Source: Alistipes sp.
GTDB lineage: Bacteria > Bacteroidota > Bacteroidia > Bacteroidales > Rikenellaceae
Reading direction: 5' to 3'
Length of the DNA stretch: 64,000 nucleotides
Assembly (NCBI GenBank): GCA_017403125.1
Contig: JAFQOR010000020.1
Coordinates: 111,022 to 175,021, forward strand
Part shown: piece after piece, positions 51,465 to 59,835 of the stretch
Position numbering within the stretch: position 1 is the first letter of the stretch
Layout: each line of letters begins with the position of its first letter
The notes under the pieces: model-generated
Seen by the model: the letters and a program-made list of their open reading frames with translations, nothing else
Databases searched by the model: none
What the model was told of the DNA's origin: nothing
Made by a program: the position numbers and the translations under genes

Positions 51465-52565
51465 TTACGCCTTGGGTAGCGTAAACTTAAACTCCAAGCC
51501 GCCCGTCTTGCGGTTATATACCTCGATGTCGCCGCCGTGGAAGAGTACGGCATTCTTGACTATCGAGAGACCTAAGCCTGTACCGCCCAACTTGCGAGAG
51601 CGACCCTTGTCTATGCGGTAGAAGCGCTCGAAGATGTGTCCTATATGGTCCTCATCAACGCCGATGCCGTTATCGCCAACTGTGATAGTGTAGGCGTCGC
51701 TATTGTTGAGTGTCGCGTTGATGTATATGTCGCGACCACCCGAATAGGCGATGGCATTGTCTGTGAGGTTCTTAAATATAGAGGTCAGCAGCGTCGGGTT
51801 GCCCTTAACCATCATATTCTCGGGCAGCGACACATTTACTCGCATACGCCTATCGTCCGAAAGCAGGGCGATGTCCGAGCGAATCTCCTCTATTATGCTA
51901 CCCAAATCGACACTCTCGCACTCTATGCGGCTGCTGCCATCTTCAAGACGTGTGATTGTCGATACGTCGTGCAGTAGCTGGCTGAGGCGCTGGCTGTGGG
52001 CGTAGCTCTTCTCGATAAACGAGGTGCGCTCCTCGTCGCTTATGTCGCGGTTGTTGATGAGGGTCTCCAAGTAGCCCTGAATAGCCGCTACGGGGGTTTT
52101 TAGCTCGTGGTTGATGTTGTTGGTCAGCTGTCGCTTGATGCGCAACTTCTCCTGATGCTCGTGCAGCGCCACGCCGTGTTCGCGCTCCAAGTCGCTCGAA
52201 GCCTGTCGCAGACGCTTGTAAAGGTCTATTATATGGCGCGACATATCGCCTAACTCGTCGTTGGCAAAGTTGGGCGCTGACTCGATGTCTGCGCCATTCT
52301 CCATCGCCTCGCTCACGCGTTTAAGGCTTTTGAGGTTGCGGTTGAGGCGTATGGCGAGCATTATGGCGAGTGCCGTAGCGACGCTTGCCAAGCCGATAAT
52401 CGAATAGAAGATAATCTCGTCGGTAAGCTCCGAGTGCAGCTTGTGGCTGAGCAGCGAGAAGCGGTAGGTGATGACTCCGCCGACAAGGGTTAAGATAAGC
52501 AGGGCGAGGAGTATATACATCCCGCCCTTGTACGTAAGGGTCTTATTCTTCGAATCCGTAACCAT
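51465..52565 (-). CDS. Sensor histidine kinase, PhoR-like
   Basis: A 366-residue kinase with two N-terminal helices (about 12-32 and 47-68) and a short loop between them. A HAMP-like segment follows, then the phosphorylation box NHELKTPVAAIQGYLETL (His about 154) and the ATPase domain with N box IFKNLTDNAIAYSG, GDNGIGV, FYRIDKGRSRKLGGTGLGLSIVK. No large periplasmic sensor exists, as in PhoR, which reads phosphate through the transporter and PhoU. It overlaps the response regulator gene by 23 nt; the divergent phosphate transporter supports a phosphate role (inference). Confidence 0.88.
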   Translation of the reverse strand: MVTDSKNKTLTYKGGMYILLALLILTLVGGVITYRFSLLSHKLHSELTDEIIFYSIIGLASVATALAIMLAIRLNRNLKSLKRVSEAMENGADIESAPNFANDELGDMSRHIIDLYKRLRQASSDLEREHGVALHEHQEKLRIKRQLTNNINHELKTPVAAIQGYLETLINNRDISDEERTSFIEKSYAHSQRLSQLLHDVSTITRLEDGSSRIECESVDLGSIIEEIRSDIALLSDDRRMRVNVSLPENMMVKGNPTLLTSIFKNLTDNAIAYSGGRDIYINATLNNSDAYTITVGDNGIGVDEDHIGHIFERFYRIDKGRSRKLGGTGLGLSIVKNAVLFHGGDIEVYNRKTGGLEFKFTLPKA

Positions 52566-53247
52566 AGCCTGTACGAGTTATAATGTGATTTCCGTAGTTT
52601 CCAAGTTTCTTGCGCATACGTGTAATATTTACGTCGATGGTGCGGTCCAAGACCACCACCTCGTCGCTCCATACGCTCTTCATTATCTGTTCGCGCGAGA
52701 GTATCGTACCCTTGTGCGAGAGCAGCAGTACGAGGATGTCGAACTCTTTTCGTGTTAGCGACACCTCCTCGGTGCCTATGCGGCAGCTCTTGTTGCGGGT
52801 GTTTACCACCAAGTCGCCAAAGCTCAGTATGTCGTTGCTCTCGACGGCGCCCTCTATCGTTGGCTCACTATGGCGGGCTGTGCGACGTAGTACGCTGCGT
52901 ACACGCGCCATAACCTCCGCCACGGAGAAGGGCTTGGCGATATAGTCGTCGGCACCGATGTCTAAACCGCGTATCTTATCCTCCTCGGTGTCGCGCGCCG
53001 TGCAGAATATTATGGGTAGCCTCTCTGTCTCGGGGCGTTTGCGCAAAATCTTGGCAAACGAAAAGCCGCTCAGCTCGCCCATCATAACATCCAAAATCAG
53101 CAGATCGAAACCCGCAAGGTCGAGAGCCAAAGCCTCCTCGGCGCTCAGTGCCGTCTCTACGTCATAACCCTCGCGCAGAAGGTTGAACTTCAATATCTCA
53201 CACAACGACTCCTCGTCATCGACAACAAGTATTCTGTACTTTCTCAT
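52543..53247 (-). CDS. OmpR/PhoB-family response regulator
   Basis: A 234-residue regulator. The receiver domain has DDEE near the start, phosphoacceptor Asp in LLILDVMMG and Lys in YIAKPFSV. The winged-helix DNA-binding domain (about 130-232) reads SLTRKEFDILVLLLSHKGTI and VLDRTIDVNITRMRKKLG. It is first gene of the pair, reading away from the pit transporter. The shared intergenic region holds 11-bp-phased repeats that this class of regulator recognises as tandem sites. Confidence 0.92.
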   Translation of the reverse strand: MRKYRILVVDDEESLCEILKFNLLREGYDVETALSAEEALALDLAGFDLLILDVMMGELSGFSFAKILRKRPETERLPIIFCTARDTEEDKIRGLDIGADDYIAKPFSVAEVMARVRSVLRRTARHSEPTIEGAVESNDILSFGDLVVNTRNKSCRIGTEEVSLTRKEFDILVLLLSHKGTILSREQIMKSVWSDEVVVLDRTIDVNITRMRKKLGNYGNHIITRTGYGYGFEE

Positions 53248-53287
53248 CTTTTAGGTTTTGTTACATCTACTTCACTTAGTTTGCTTG

Positions 53288-53295
53288 CAAATGTA
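53288..53295 (-). promoter_or_regulatory. -7 box of the phoB-like gene
   Basis: CAAATGTA on plus is TACATTTG on minus, 40 nt ahead of the start; there is no TTTG at -33. Upstream (minus sense) GTTACA (53353-53358) and TTTACA (53364-53369) are spaced 11 bp apart, possibly regulator half-sites. Confidence 0.5.
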
Positions 53296-53420
53296 TCTAA
53301 AATGGTGTAAATACCACCATAGCAACTACAAATTTAATAAAAAGTTATCAATGTTACAATTTTTTTACAACAAAACTGTCGCTTAAAGCACCGTTCTTCG
53401 GTGGGTGAATTGTTACGATT

Positions 53421-53459
53421 GTTACAACGCCTTAACAAAAATGTAACAAAAATGTAATA
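53421..53459. promoter_or_regulatory. Pho-box-like array of four 11-bp-phased hexamers
   Basis: GTTACA (53421), TTAACA (53432), GTAACA (53443) and GTAATA (53454) are spaced exactly 11 bp apart, separated by 5-nt A/T or ACGCC spacers. This is the geometry of Pho boxes (TTAACA-N5 repeats in Bacillus, 11-bp repeats in E. coli). The array ends 9 bp before the pit -7 box. Confidence 0.6.
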
Positions 53460-53468
53460 TAAAAGTTG

Positions 53469-53476
53469 TAACTTTG
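53469..53476 (+). promoter_or_regulatory. -7 box of the pit promoter
   Basis: TAACTTTG with no -33 TTTG at the proper distance; the position is occupied by the 11-bp-phased array, as expected for an activator-dependent promoter. Confidence 0.6.
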
Positions 53477-53529
53477 CAAACGTAGAAACTGATGAAGTGA
53501 TGCCGAGAGATTGTGCATAATATGGTGAT

Positions 53530-53576
53530 GACCTACGTCGGGGTGATGCTCCGAGGTGGGTCGTTTTCTTTTGTTT
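53530..53576 (+). terminator. Terminator-like hairpin in the pit leader
   Basis: GACCTACGTCGG (53530-53541) pairs with CCGAGGTGGGTC (53551-53562) with one wobble and one mismatch, followed by GTTTTCTTTTGTTT. It lies between the promoter and the start codon, so it may be an attenuator. Confidence 0.6.
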
Positions 53577-53608
53577 AGCACCCTTGTCATCGCTCTAAAA
53601 TATTGATT

Positions 53609-55822
53609 ATGGATCTATTTATTGTTATTACTCTTGCCCTGTTGGCAGTTATTGGTATTGTGGTCGGCGTGTCGAACGATGCTGTGAATTTCCTTAATTC
53701 GGCGTTCGGCTCTAAGGCATCGTCAAAGCGTGTGATACTCACCATTGCAAGTTTGGGCGTTATGGTGGGCGTTATGACATCGAGCGGTATGATGGATGTG
53801 GCACGTAGTGGCGTCTTCTATCCCGATATGTTCTCGTACAACGAGATTATGATACTCTTCCTCGGTATGATGCTCTCGAATATCATTCTGCTCGACATCT
53901 ACAACTCGCTGGGTCTGCCCACATCTACCACCGTCTCATTGGTCTTCGGCTTGCTTGGCTCGGCGATGGCTTTGGCGCTCTACAACATCTGGGGAGGCAC
54001 TACCGATGCGTCGCTTGGCGACTTTATCAACTCGGGCAACGCCCTGGCTATCGTGTCGGGTATCTTGGTGTCGGTGGCACTCGCCTTCTTCACAGGACAC
54101 CTTCTGATGTACCTCTCGCGACTGATATTCTCGTTCCGCTATCAAAAGCTATTCAACCGCTTTGGAGCGTTGTGGTGCGGCGTTACCTTGGCGGGCATCA
54201 TCTACTTCACGGTGTTTAAGGGCTTGAAGAGTACGACGCTTATTCCCGACGTAGTCAAGGAGTATGTGAACGACAATACGGGCATTGCCCTGTTGGCATT
54301 GTGGGCATTCAGCTCGCTGCTGTTGTGGGTGTTGCAGCGTTGCAAGGTGAATATCTTGCGAGTATCTATCCTCGCTGGAACATTCTCGTTGGCGTTGGCA
54401 TTTGCGGGTAACGACCTTGTGAACTTTATCGGTGTGCCTTATGCTGGTTACGACTCGTATATGTATGCGCATAGTGCCGATGCCGACCTTACATCTATGT
54501 CGGCGCTTTCGAATCCGACGCAGGCAAACTTCTGGATTATGTGTGCTGCGGGCTTGATAATGGTCTTCACGCTCTTCTCCTCGAAGAAGGCGATGCGCGT
54601 TATCGAGACCGAGCGTAAGCTCTCGTCGCAGTCGGAGACAACGGATACCAATGCCGATGCAACGAACGTATCACGTGGCATCGTGCGTGGCGTACGTCGC
54701 TTCAATGATGGCTTGGCAGCTATCACCCCCGAGTCGGTAAAGCGCTTTATCAGCCGCCGCTTCGAGCCTCTGCCCGAGGAGGAGCGTGGCGACGTAAACT
54801 ACGACCTTATACGTGCTACGGTAAACCTTACCGCCGCAGCCATACTTATCTCTATCGGTACGCAGCTCAAACTGCCCCTCTCGACAACCTACGTCGTGTT
54901 TATGGTGTCGATGGGTTCGTCGCTTGCCGACCGTGCGTGGGGTAGAGAGAGCGCTGTGTATCGTATCACGGGCGTTATGACCGTCATCACGGGGTGGTTT
55001 GTTACGGCGTTGGGTGGCTTTATCATCGCCCTTGGTGTAACCCTTGCGTTGGTATATGGTGGCAAGGTAGTTATTGTGGGTATAACGCTTCTCTGCGGTT
55101 ATCTCATCATCAAGAGTAATCTCAAAAAGGATAAGGGCGAAGATGCGGAGGAGGACTCTGCAACTGCCGACCTCGGCAAAAACTTGAAGATGAGCCCCGA
55201 AACAGCGCTTATGGACTATACCGAGCATGTATGCTCGTCGATGGAGAAGGTAACGATGATTTACGACCGCACCATTGTCGCAGTATTCAAAGAGAATCGT
55301 AAGGTACTCAAAGATATGGTCCGTGAGGCGGAGGAGTTCTTCCAATCGACACGTCAGCAGAAGTATGAGCTGATACCCTTGTTGCGCACCTTGGAGGAGA
55401 GCGACATCAATACGGGACACTACTACGTGCAGGTGGTCGATTATATCTCGGAGACGAGCAAGGCGCTCTTGCATATCACGCGCCCCTGCTTCAAGCATAT
55501 CGACAATAACCACACGGGTCTGTCGAAGGAGCAGGTTTACGACTTGAAGCGCATCAATGACCACGTAGAGGAGATATTCTCGGATATTAACAATATGCTC
55601 CGCACCCGCTCGTTCGAGCAGATGGAGAGTGTACTCAACAAGCGCGACGAGATGTTCGACCTTATCGACGAGGTGATGCAAAATCAGCTACGTCGTCTGC
55701 GCGATACGGGAGGCTCATCGTCGGCGAATATGCTATTCTTCAACATATTGACCGAGACGAAGACAATGGTGCTTCATTCGCGAAATATTATGAAGTCGCT
55801 TGAACACTTTGTTGATAGATAG
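53609..55822 (+). CDS. Pit-type inorganic phosphate transporter with C-terminal PhoU-like domain
   Basis: A 737-residue ion-coupled phosphate permease. The two inverted Pit signatures are GVSNDAVNFLNSAFGSKA (about 21-38) and FAGNDLVNFIGVPYAG (near 266). About ten membrane helices span residues 1-510 with a cytosolic loop near 330-400. After about 525 a helical soluble domain resembles PhoU. The start is the ATG at 53609; a TTG two codons earlier is less likely. Divergence from a PhoRB-like pair and the repeat array upstream suggest phosphate control. The stop is followed by the second 89-bp hairpin element. Confidence 0.92.
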   Translation: MDLFIVITLALLAVIGIVVGVSNDAVNFLNSAFGSKASSKRVILTIASLGVMVGVMTSSGMMDVARSGVFYPDMFSYNEIMILFLGMMLSNIILLDIYNSLGLPTSTTVSLVFGLLGSAMALALYNIWGGTTDASLGDFINSGNALAIVSGILVSVALAFFTGHLLMYLSRLIFSFRYQKLFNRFGALWCGVTLAGIIYFTVFKGLKSTTLIPDVVKEYVNDNTGIALLALWAFSSLLLWVLQRCKVNILRVSILAGTFSLALAFAGNDLVNFIGVPYAGYDSYMYAHSADADLTSMSALSNPTQANFWIMCAAGLIMVFTLFSSKKAMRVIETERKLSSQSETTDTNADATNVSRGIVRGVRRFNDGLAAITPESVKRFISRRFEPLPEEERGDVNYDLIRATVNLTAAAILISIGTQLKLPLSTTYVVFMVSMGSSLADRAWGRESAVYRITGVMTVITGWFVTALGGFIIALGVTLALVYGGKVVIVGITLLCGYLIIKSNLKKDKGEDAEEDSATADLGKNLKMSPETALMDYTEHVCSSMEKVTMIYDRTIVAVFKENRKVLKDMVREAEEFFQSTRQQKYELIPLLRTLEESDINTGHYYVQVVDYISETSKALLHITRPCFKHIDNNHTGLSKEQVYDLKRINDHVEEIFSDINNMLRTRSFEQMESVLNKRDEMFDLIDEVMQNQLRRLRDTGGSSSANMLFFNILTETKTMVLHSRNIMKSLEHFVDR

Positions 55823-55844
55823 CCGCTTGTCGTGATAGTGGCGC

Positions 55845-55933
55845 ATCTGCGGCACATCCCCAAAAGTAAAGCACCACGGGCTGTACGTTTTAGTACTATC
55901 CCGTGGTGCTTTCTTTTGCGATGCACCACATCT
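55845..55933. repeat. 89-bp hairpin element, copy 2
   Basis: Direct-orientation copy of 48305-48393 with one difference (C at 55861 for A at 48321). It has the same AAAGCACCACGGG/CCCGTGGTGCTTT stem. GCTTGTCGTGATAG-type sequence, which follows the first copy at about 48413, here precedes the hairpin at about 55824. It also provides a terminator for pit. Confidence 0.85.
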
Positions 55934-55974
55934 GCACCACTCTGACGACAAGCTGCCACGCGCAGCCTCGCACG

Positions 55975-56296
55975 ACTGAGAACGACTGAGAATGACTGAG
56001 AACGCCTGGGAATGGCTGAGAACGCCTGTGTTTTTCAGGGATTACGAGACTTTAAGACCACGGGACTACGAGACCACGGGACTTCGGGACTACGAGACTA
56101 CGGGATATTGCGGGCGATGCCTGCGTTTTTTTTGAAGTTTTGTGGTTTTGTGGTCTTGTGGCGCGCTACCCAGTCATTCTCAGGTATTCCCAGGCGTTCT
56201 CAGGTATTCCCAGCTAATTGCGCGCCTTCTCAGGTATTCCCAGTCAATCGCGCGCCTCTCGGACCCCTCGGACCCCTCGGACCTCTCAGACCCCTC
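55975..56296. repeat. Composite short-unit repeat block
   Basis: In order: five 10-bp units ACTGAGAACG type (55975-56024); eight 8-bp units NNCGRGAC (56043-56106), the inverse complement of the array at 48628-48819; three exact copies of TTCTCAGGTATTCCCAG (56177, 56197, 56227), which are the 10-bp unit inverted; and four 9-bp units CTCGGACCC type (56258-56293). The inverted 10-bp arrays flank the 8-bp array, so the block can fold on itself. No gene is present. Confidence 0.85.
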
Positions 56297-57010
56297 TTAC
56301 TCGTTCTCCAAGCAGGCGCAGATGTTACGACACTGCGCAGATATTTGCTCTGCCGTGCGTGAAAGGGTGGCATCATCCACCGTGATATTGTGTGCCGCAG
56401 CATAGCGTATCAGGTCGCGGCGTATGCCCTCGTCCATAAGTGCGATATACTCGGCATTTACCTTCTCGACGTGTGCCGCATAGCTCACGGCATCCAACTG
56501 CTCATACTCTCTTACCGTGAGGCAATGCTCCGTGGTGCTTGCAAACCACTCCTCGGCAACAGCCACAAAGCGAGAGTCTATCTTCTCGACGGTGGGCTGT
56601 ATTGCGCCCTCCTCCTTCGTGTCGTTATCGCCGCGTAGGAGTACTACGGCGGTGATGACGACCACGACAACAGCGATGCACGTAAGTATTATGACGCCCC
56701 AATGGCGCGGACGTGCTATGATGTCGCTATCGTCGGCAGGGGTGATGTCGTCGGCGGTGCAGAAGTCGCTCCAACTGCCGTAGCCCACATACTTGGCGAG
56801 GGCAGAGAGGGTGGTGGGGCGTGGCGCATCCTTGCCGAGGCGGGGCAGGTACAGCAGCTCCAAGGCGGCAGCGCTAATCTTGGGGCGCTCCACCGCTTCG
56901 TTGATAGCCTCCATAAGTGCGCGGCAGCCCTCGACATCCGTTATCGGCTGTCCGAACTTCGCTGCGACCATCTCTTTAAGGCGCTCTATGTACTGCTCCT
57001 GTGTTGTCAT
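56297..57010 (-). CDS. Hypothetical membrane protein with cytoplasmic N-terminal module
   Basis: A 237-residue protein, not assigned to a named family. Residues 1-95 are soluble and include PRPTTLSALAKYVGYGSWSDFC, a segment shared by many Bacteroidota proteins with HTH-like or membrane-linked modules (recalled, not searched). One strong helix lies at about 103-125. The C-terminal 110 residues are helical, probably periplasmic, with two cysteines near the end (CRNICACLENE). Its stop lies directly at the edge of the composite repeat block. It may be a sensor-type or stress-related protein, but nothing proves it. Confidence 0.65.
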   Translation of the reverse strand: MTTQEQYIERLKEMVAAKFGQPITDVEGCRALMEAINEAVERPKISAAALELLYLPRLGKDAPRPTTLSALAKYVGYGSWSDFCTADDITPADDSDIIARPRHWGVIILTCIAVVVVVITAVVLLRGDNDTKEEGAIQPTVEKIDSRFVAVAEEWFASTTEHCLTVREYEQLDAVSYAAHVEKVNAEYIALMDEGIRRDLIRYAAAHNITVDDATLSRTAEQISAQCRNICACLENE

Positions 57011-57087
57011 CGGGGCAAAGATAAGTAAAAATAGTGCAATTTCCTAAAATATACGCTATTATGAGCAATTTTAGTCTGTTATAGCGA

Positions 57088-59793
57088 TTATAGCCCTGCG
57101 ATACGCTTTATCTCGTTGAGCTTGTTGAGTGCTTCGAGCGGCGTGAGTGTGTCAATATCTAAACCCTTTATCTGGTCGCGTATTGCCACAAGCACGGGGT
57201 CGTCGAGCTGGAACATTGATAGTTGTATGCTCTGTGCTGCCGTGGCGACGGCCTCAGCCGTGGCGCGCTGCTTGCTACGCTGCTTGGCGGTTGTGCTTGG
57301 GACAATCTCGCCCGAGCCATACACCTTTTCGAGGTTTGAGAGTATTGCCTCGGCACGCGATACGACCGCCTGTGGCATACCCGCCATACGTGCCACGTGG
57401 ATACCGAACGAGTGTTCGGTGCTACCGCGCACTAACTTGCGCAGAAAGACGATGCTCTTATCCACCTCCTTGACCGTAACGTGGTAGTTCTTCACGCGTT
57501 GCAACATATTCTCCAACTCGTTAAGCTCGTAGTAGTGGGTGGCAAAGAGCGTCTTCGCCTTACCCTGCGTATTGTTGTGCAGATACTCCACCATCGCCCA
57601 CGCTATCGAGATGCCGTCGTAGGTGCTTGTGCCTCGGCCAATCTCGTCGAGCAGTACGAGGCTGCGGTCCGATATGTTGTTGAGGATGCTTGCCGACTCC
57701 AACATCTCAACCATAAAGGTAGATTCGCCCTCTGAAAGGTTGTCCGAAGCGCCGACACGCGTAAATATCTTATCCACAACGCCTATATGTGCCGACTCGG
57801 CGGGTACGAACGAACCCATTTGTGCCATAAGCACGATAAGTGCGGTCTGGCGTAGCAGTGCCGACTTACCCGACATATTGGGACCTGTGATGACGATAAT
57901 CTGCTGTTCGTCGGTATTGAGTAGCACGTCGTTGGGAATATACTTCTCGCCAATGGGCATAAGCGTCTCGATGACGGGGTGGCGACCCTGCTTAATCTCT
58001 ATCTCTGACGACTCATCTACTATGGGGCGCACATAGCGGCGCTCGACGGCAATCTGTGCCATAGACTGCAAGCAGTCGATGCGGGCCACCACCTGAGCGT
58101 CGCGCTGCAAGGTGGCGATATGCTGAGTGAGGTATGCTACAATCTCGGCATATATCTGTGCCTCGATTTGGAGTATGCGCTCCTCGGCACCCATAATCTT
58201 CTGCTCGTACTCTTTAAGCTCCTGGGTGATGTAGCGCTCGGCACCCGTTAGCGTCTGCTTGCGAATCCAACTCTCGGGGACCTTGTCGCGGTGGGTGTTA
58301 CGCACCTCGATATAGTAGCCGAAGACGTTGTTGTATGCCACTTTGAGGGATGGTATCCCCGTAATCTCGCTTTCGCGCTGCTGCAACTGCTGCAAGTAGT
58401 CCTTGCCGTGCAACGCTATACGACGCAGGTCGTCAAGCTCTGCCGAGACACCATCGGCGATGATGCCACCTCGCTGTATCTGGTTGGTCTCGGGGTCGGG
58501 GTATATCTCACGTTCGAGGCGTTGGCGCACCTCCACGAGGGGGGCTATCGTTGCTGCAATGCGGTGCATAGGCTCCGAGTCGGTAGATTCCATCAGCGCA
58601 CGGATAATCTCCACCGCGGCAAGCGAGTGTTTGAGCTGCACAAGCTCGCGCGGAAGTACACGCTGTGTTGCGATGCGAGCCGCTATGCGCTCGATGTCGG
58701 CAACCAAGGCTACCTGCTCGCGCAGTGCCTCGCCAAACTCCAAGTCCGTGGTTAGCAGTTCGACAATATCTTGTCTTAGGCGTATCTTCTCGCAGTCCAT
58801 CAACGGCATTGCTACCCAGCGTTTTAGCTGACGTCCACCCATTGATGTTAGGGTGCGGTCGATGGTGTCGGCGAAGCTACATTTTGCCGTGCCACTATTC
58901 GTGCTGAACAGTTCGAGGTTGCGTATAGTGAAGCGGTCAATCCACACGGCATCGTCGCGGTCGATACGCGAGATAGAGCCTATGTGTGCCGTCTGCTTAT
59001 GTTCGGTAAATTCGAGGTAGTAGAGTATGGCGCCTGCCGCCGAGATACCCGCCGTCATAGAGTCGATGCCGAAGCCCTTTAACGACGGCACTCCAAATTG
59101 CTGGCATAGCTTGTCGCGGTTTACATTCTCGGCGAACACCCACTCGTCGAGGCGGTAGGTGTAGTGCTTCGAGCCGAAGGTATCGTTGAAAAGCTCCTCT
59201 TTGCCGCGCTGAAAGACAATCTCCTTGGGTTGTAGGTTAGAGATGAGCTTGTCGATATATGTGGCATTGCCCTCGGCAACGTAGAACTCGCCCGTCGAGA
59301 CATCTAAGAAGGCGATACCTATCGTACTCTTGCCGAAGCATACCGACGCAAGAAAGGTGTTCTCCTTGCCTGCAACGATATTTTCGCCGAGGACGATGCC
59401 TGGGGTAACCATCTCGATAACGCCACGCTTAACCAACTTTTTGGTCATCTTGGGGTCTTCGAGCTGTTCGCAGATGGCCACACGCTCGCCAGCGCGCACC
59501 AGCTTGGGCATATATGTATCCAGGGCGTGGTAGGGGAAGCCCGCCAACTCGACATACGATGCTGCGCCGTTGGCACGACGTGTAAGGGTGATGCCGAGGA
59601 TGCCACTCGCCTTGATAGCGTCCTCGCCAAATGTCTCATAGAAGTCGCCCACGCGGAAGAGAAGTATTGCGTCGGGGTGTACCGCCTTGATTTCGTAGTA
59701 TTGGTTCATCAGCGGCGTCTCGGCATACTTCTTACCCTTGCCATTATCGGCAAGCGGCTCCTGGGTTGTATCTTTTTTTGCTCGTGCGCACAT
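57088..59793 (-). CDS. mutS: DNA mismatch repair protein MutS
   Basis: A 901-residue mismatch recognition ATPase. The N-terminal mismatch-binding domain has FRVGDFYETFGEDA, where Phe-x-Glu contacts the mismatch (here F-Y-E). Connector, core and clamp domains follow. The ATPase has Walker A TGPNMSGKSALLRQ, LLDEIGRGTSTYDG and FATHYYELNEL. The short Lys/Glu-rich start (about 25 residues) precedes the conserved TPLMNQYYEIK. It is transcribed alone, between a hypothetical gene and the RecD-like helicase on the same strand. Confidence 0.96.
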   Translation of the reverse strand: MCARAKKDTTQEPLADNGKGKKYAETPLMNQYYEIKAVHPDAILLFRVGDFYETFGEDAIKASGILGITLTRRANGAASYVELAGFPYHALDTYMPKLVRAGERVAICEQLEDPKMTKKLVKRGVIEMVTPGIVLGENIVAGKENTFLASVCFGKSTIGIAFLDVSTGEFYVAEGNATYIDKLISNLQPKEIVFQRGKEELFNDTFGSKHYTYRLDEWVFAENVNRDKLCQQFGVPSLKGFGIDSMTAGISAAGAILYYLEFTEHKQTAHIGSISRIDRDDAVWIDRFTIRNLELFSTNSGTAKCSFADTIDRTLTSMGGRQLKRWVAMPLMDCEKIRLRQDIVELLTTDLEFGEALREQVALVADIERIAARIATQRVLPRELVQLKHSLAAVEIIRALMESTDSEPMHRIAATIAPLVEVRQRLEREIYPDPETNQIQRGGIIADGVSAELDDLRRIALHGKDYLQQLQQRESEITGIPSLKVAYNNVFGYYIEVRNTHRDKVPESWIRKQTLTGAERYITQELKEYEQKIMGAEERILQIEAQIYAEIVAYLTQHIATLQRDAQVVARIDCLQSMAQIAVERRYVRPIVDESSEIEIKQGRHPVIETLMPIGEKYIPNDVLLNTDEQQIIVITGPNMSGKSALLRQTALIVLMAQMGSFVPAESAHIGVVDKIFTRVGASDNLSEGESTFMVEMLESASILNNISDRSLVLLDEIGRGTSTYDGISIAWAMVEYLHNNTQGKAKTLFATHYYELNELENMLQRVKNYHVTVKEVDKSIVFLRKLVRGSTEHSFGIHVARMAGMPQAVVSRAEAILSNLEKVYGSGEIVPSTTAKQRSKQRATAEAVATAAQSIQLSMFQLDDPVLVAIRDQIKGLDIDTLTPLEALNKLNEIKRIAGL

Positions 59794-59835
59794 AATTCTT
59801 TACTCTAATCTCGCAAATGTACGAAAATTCTTTGA

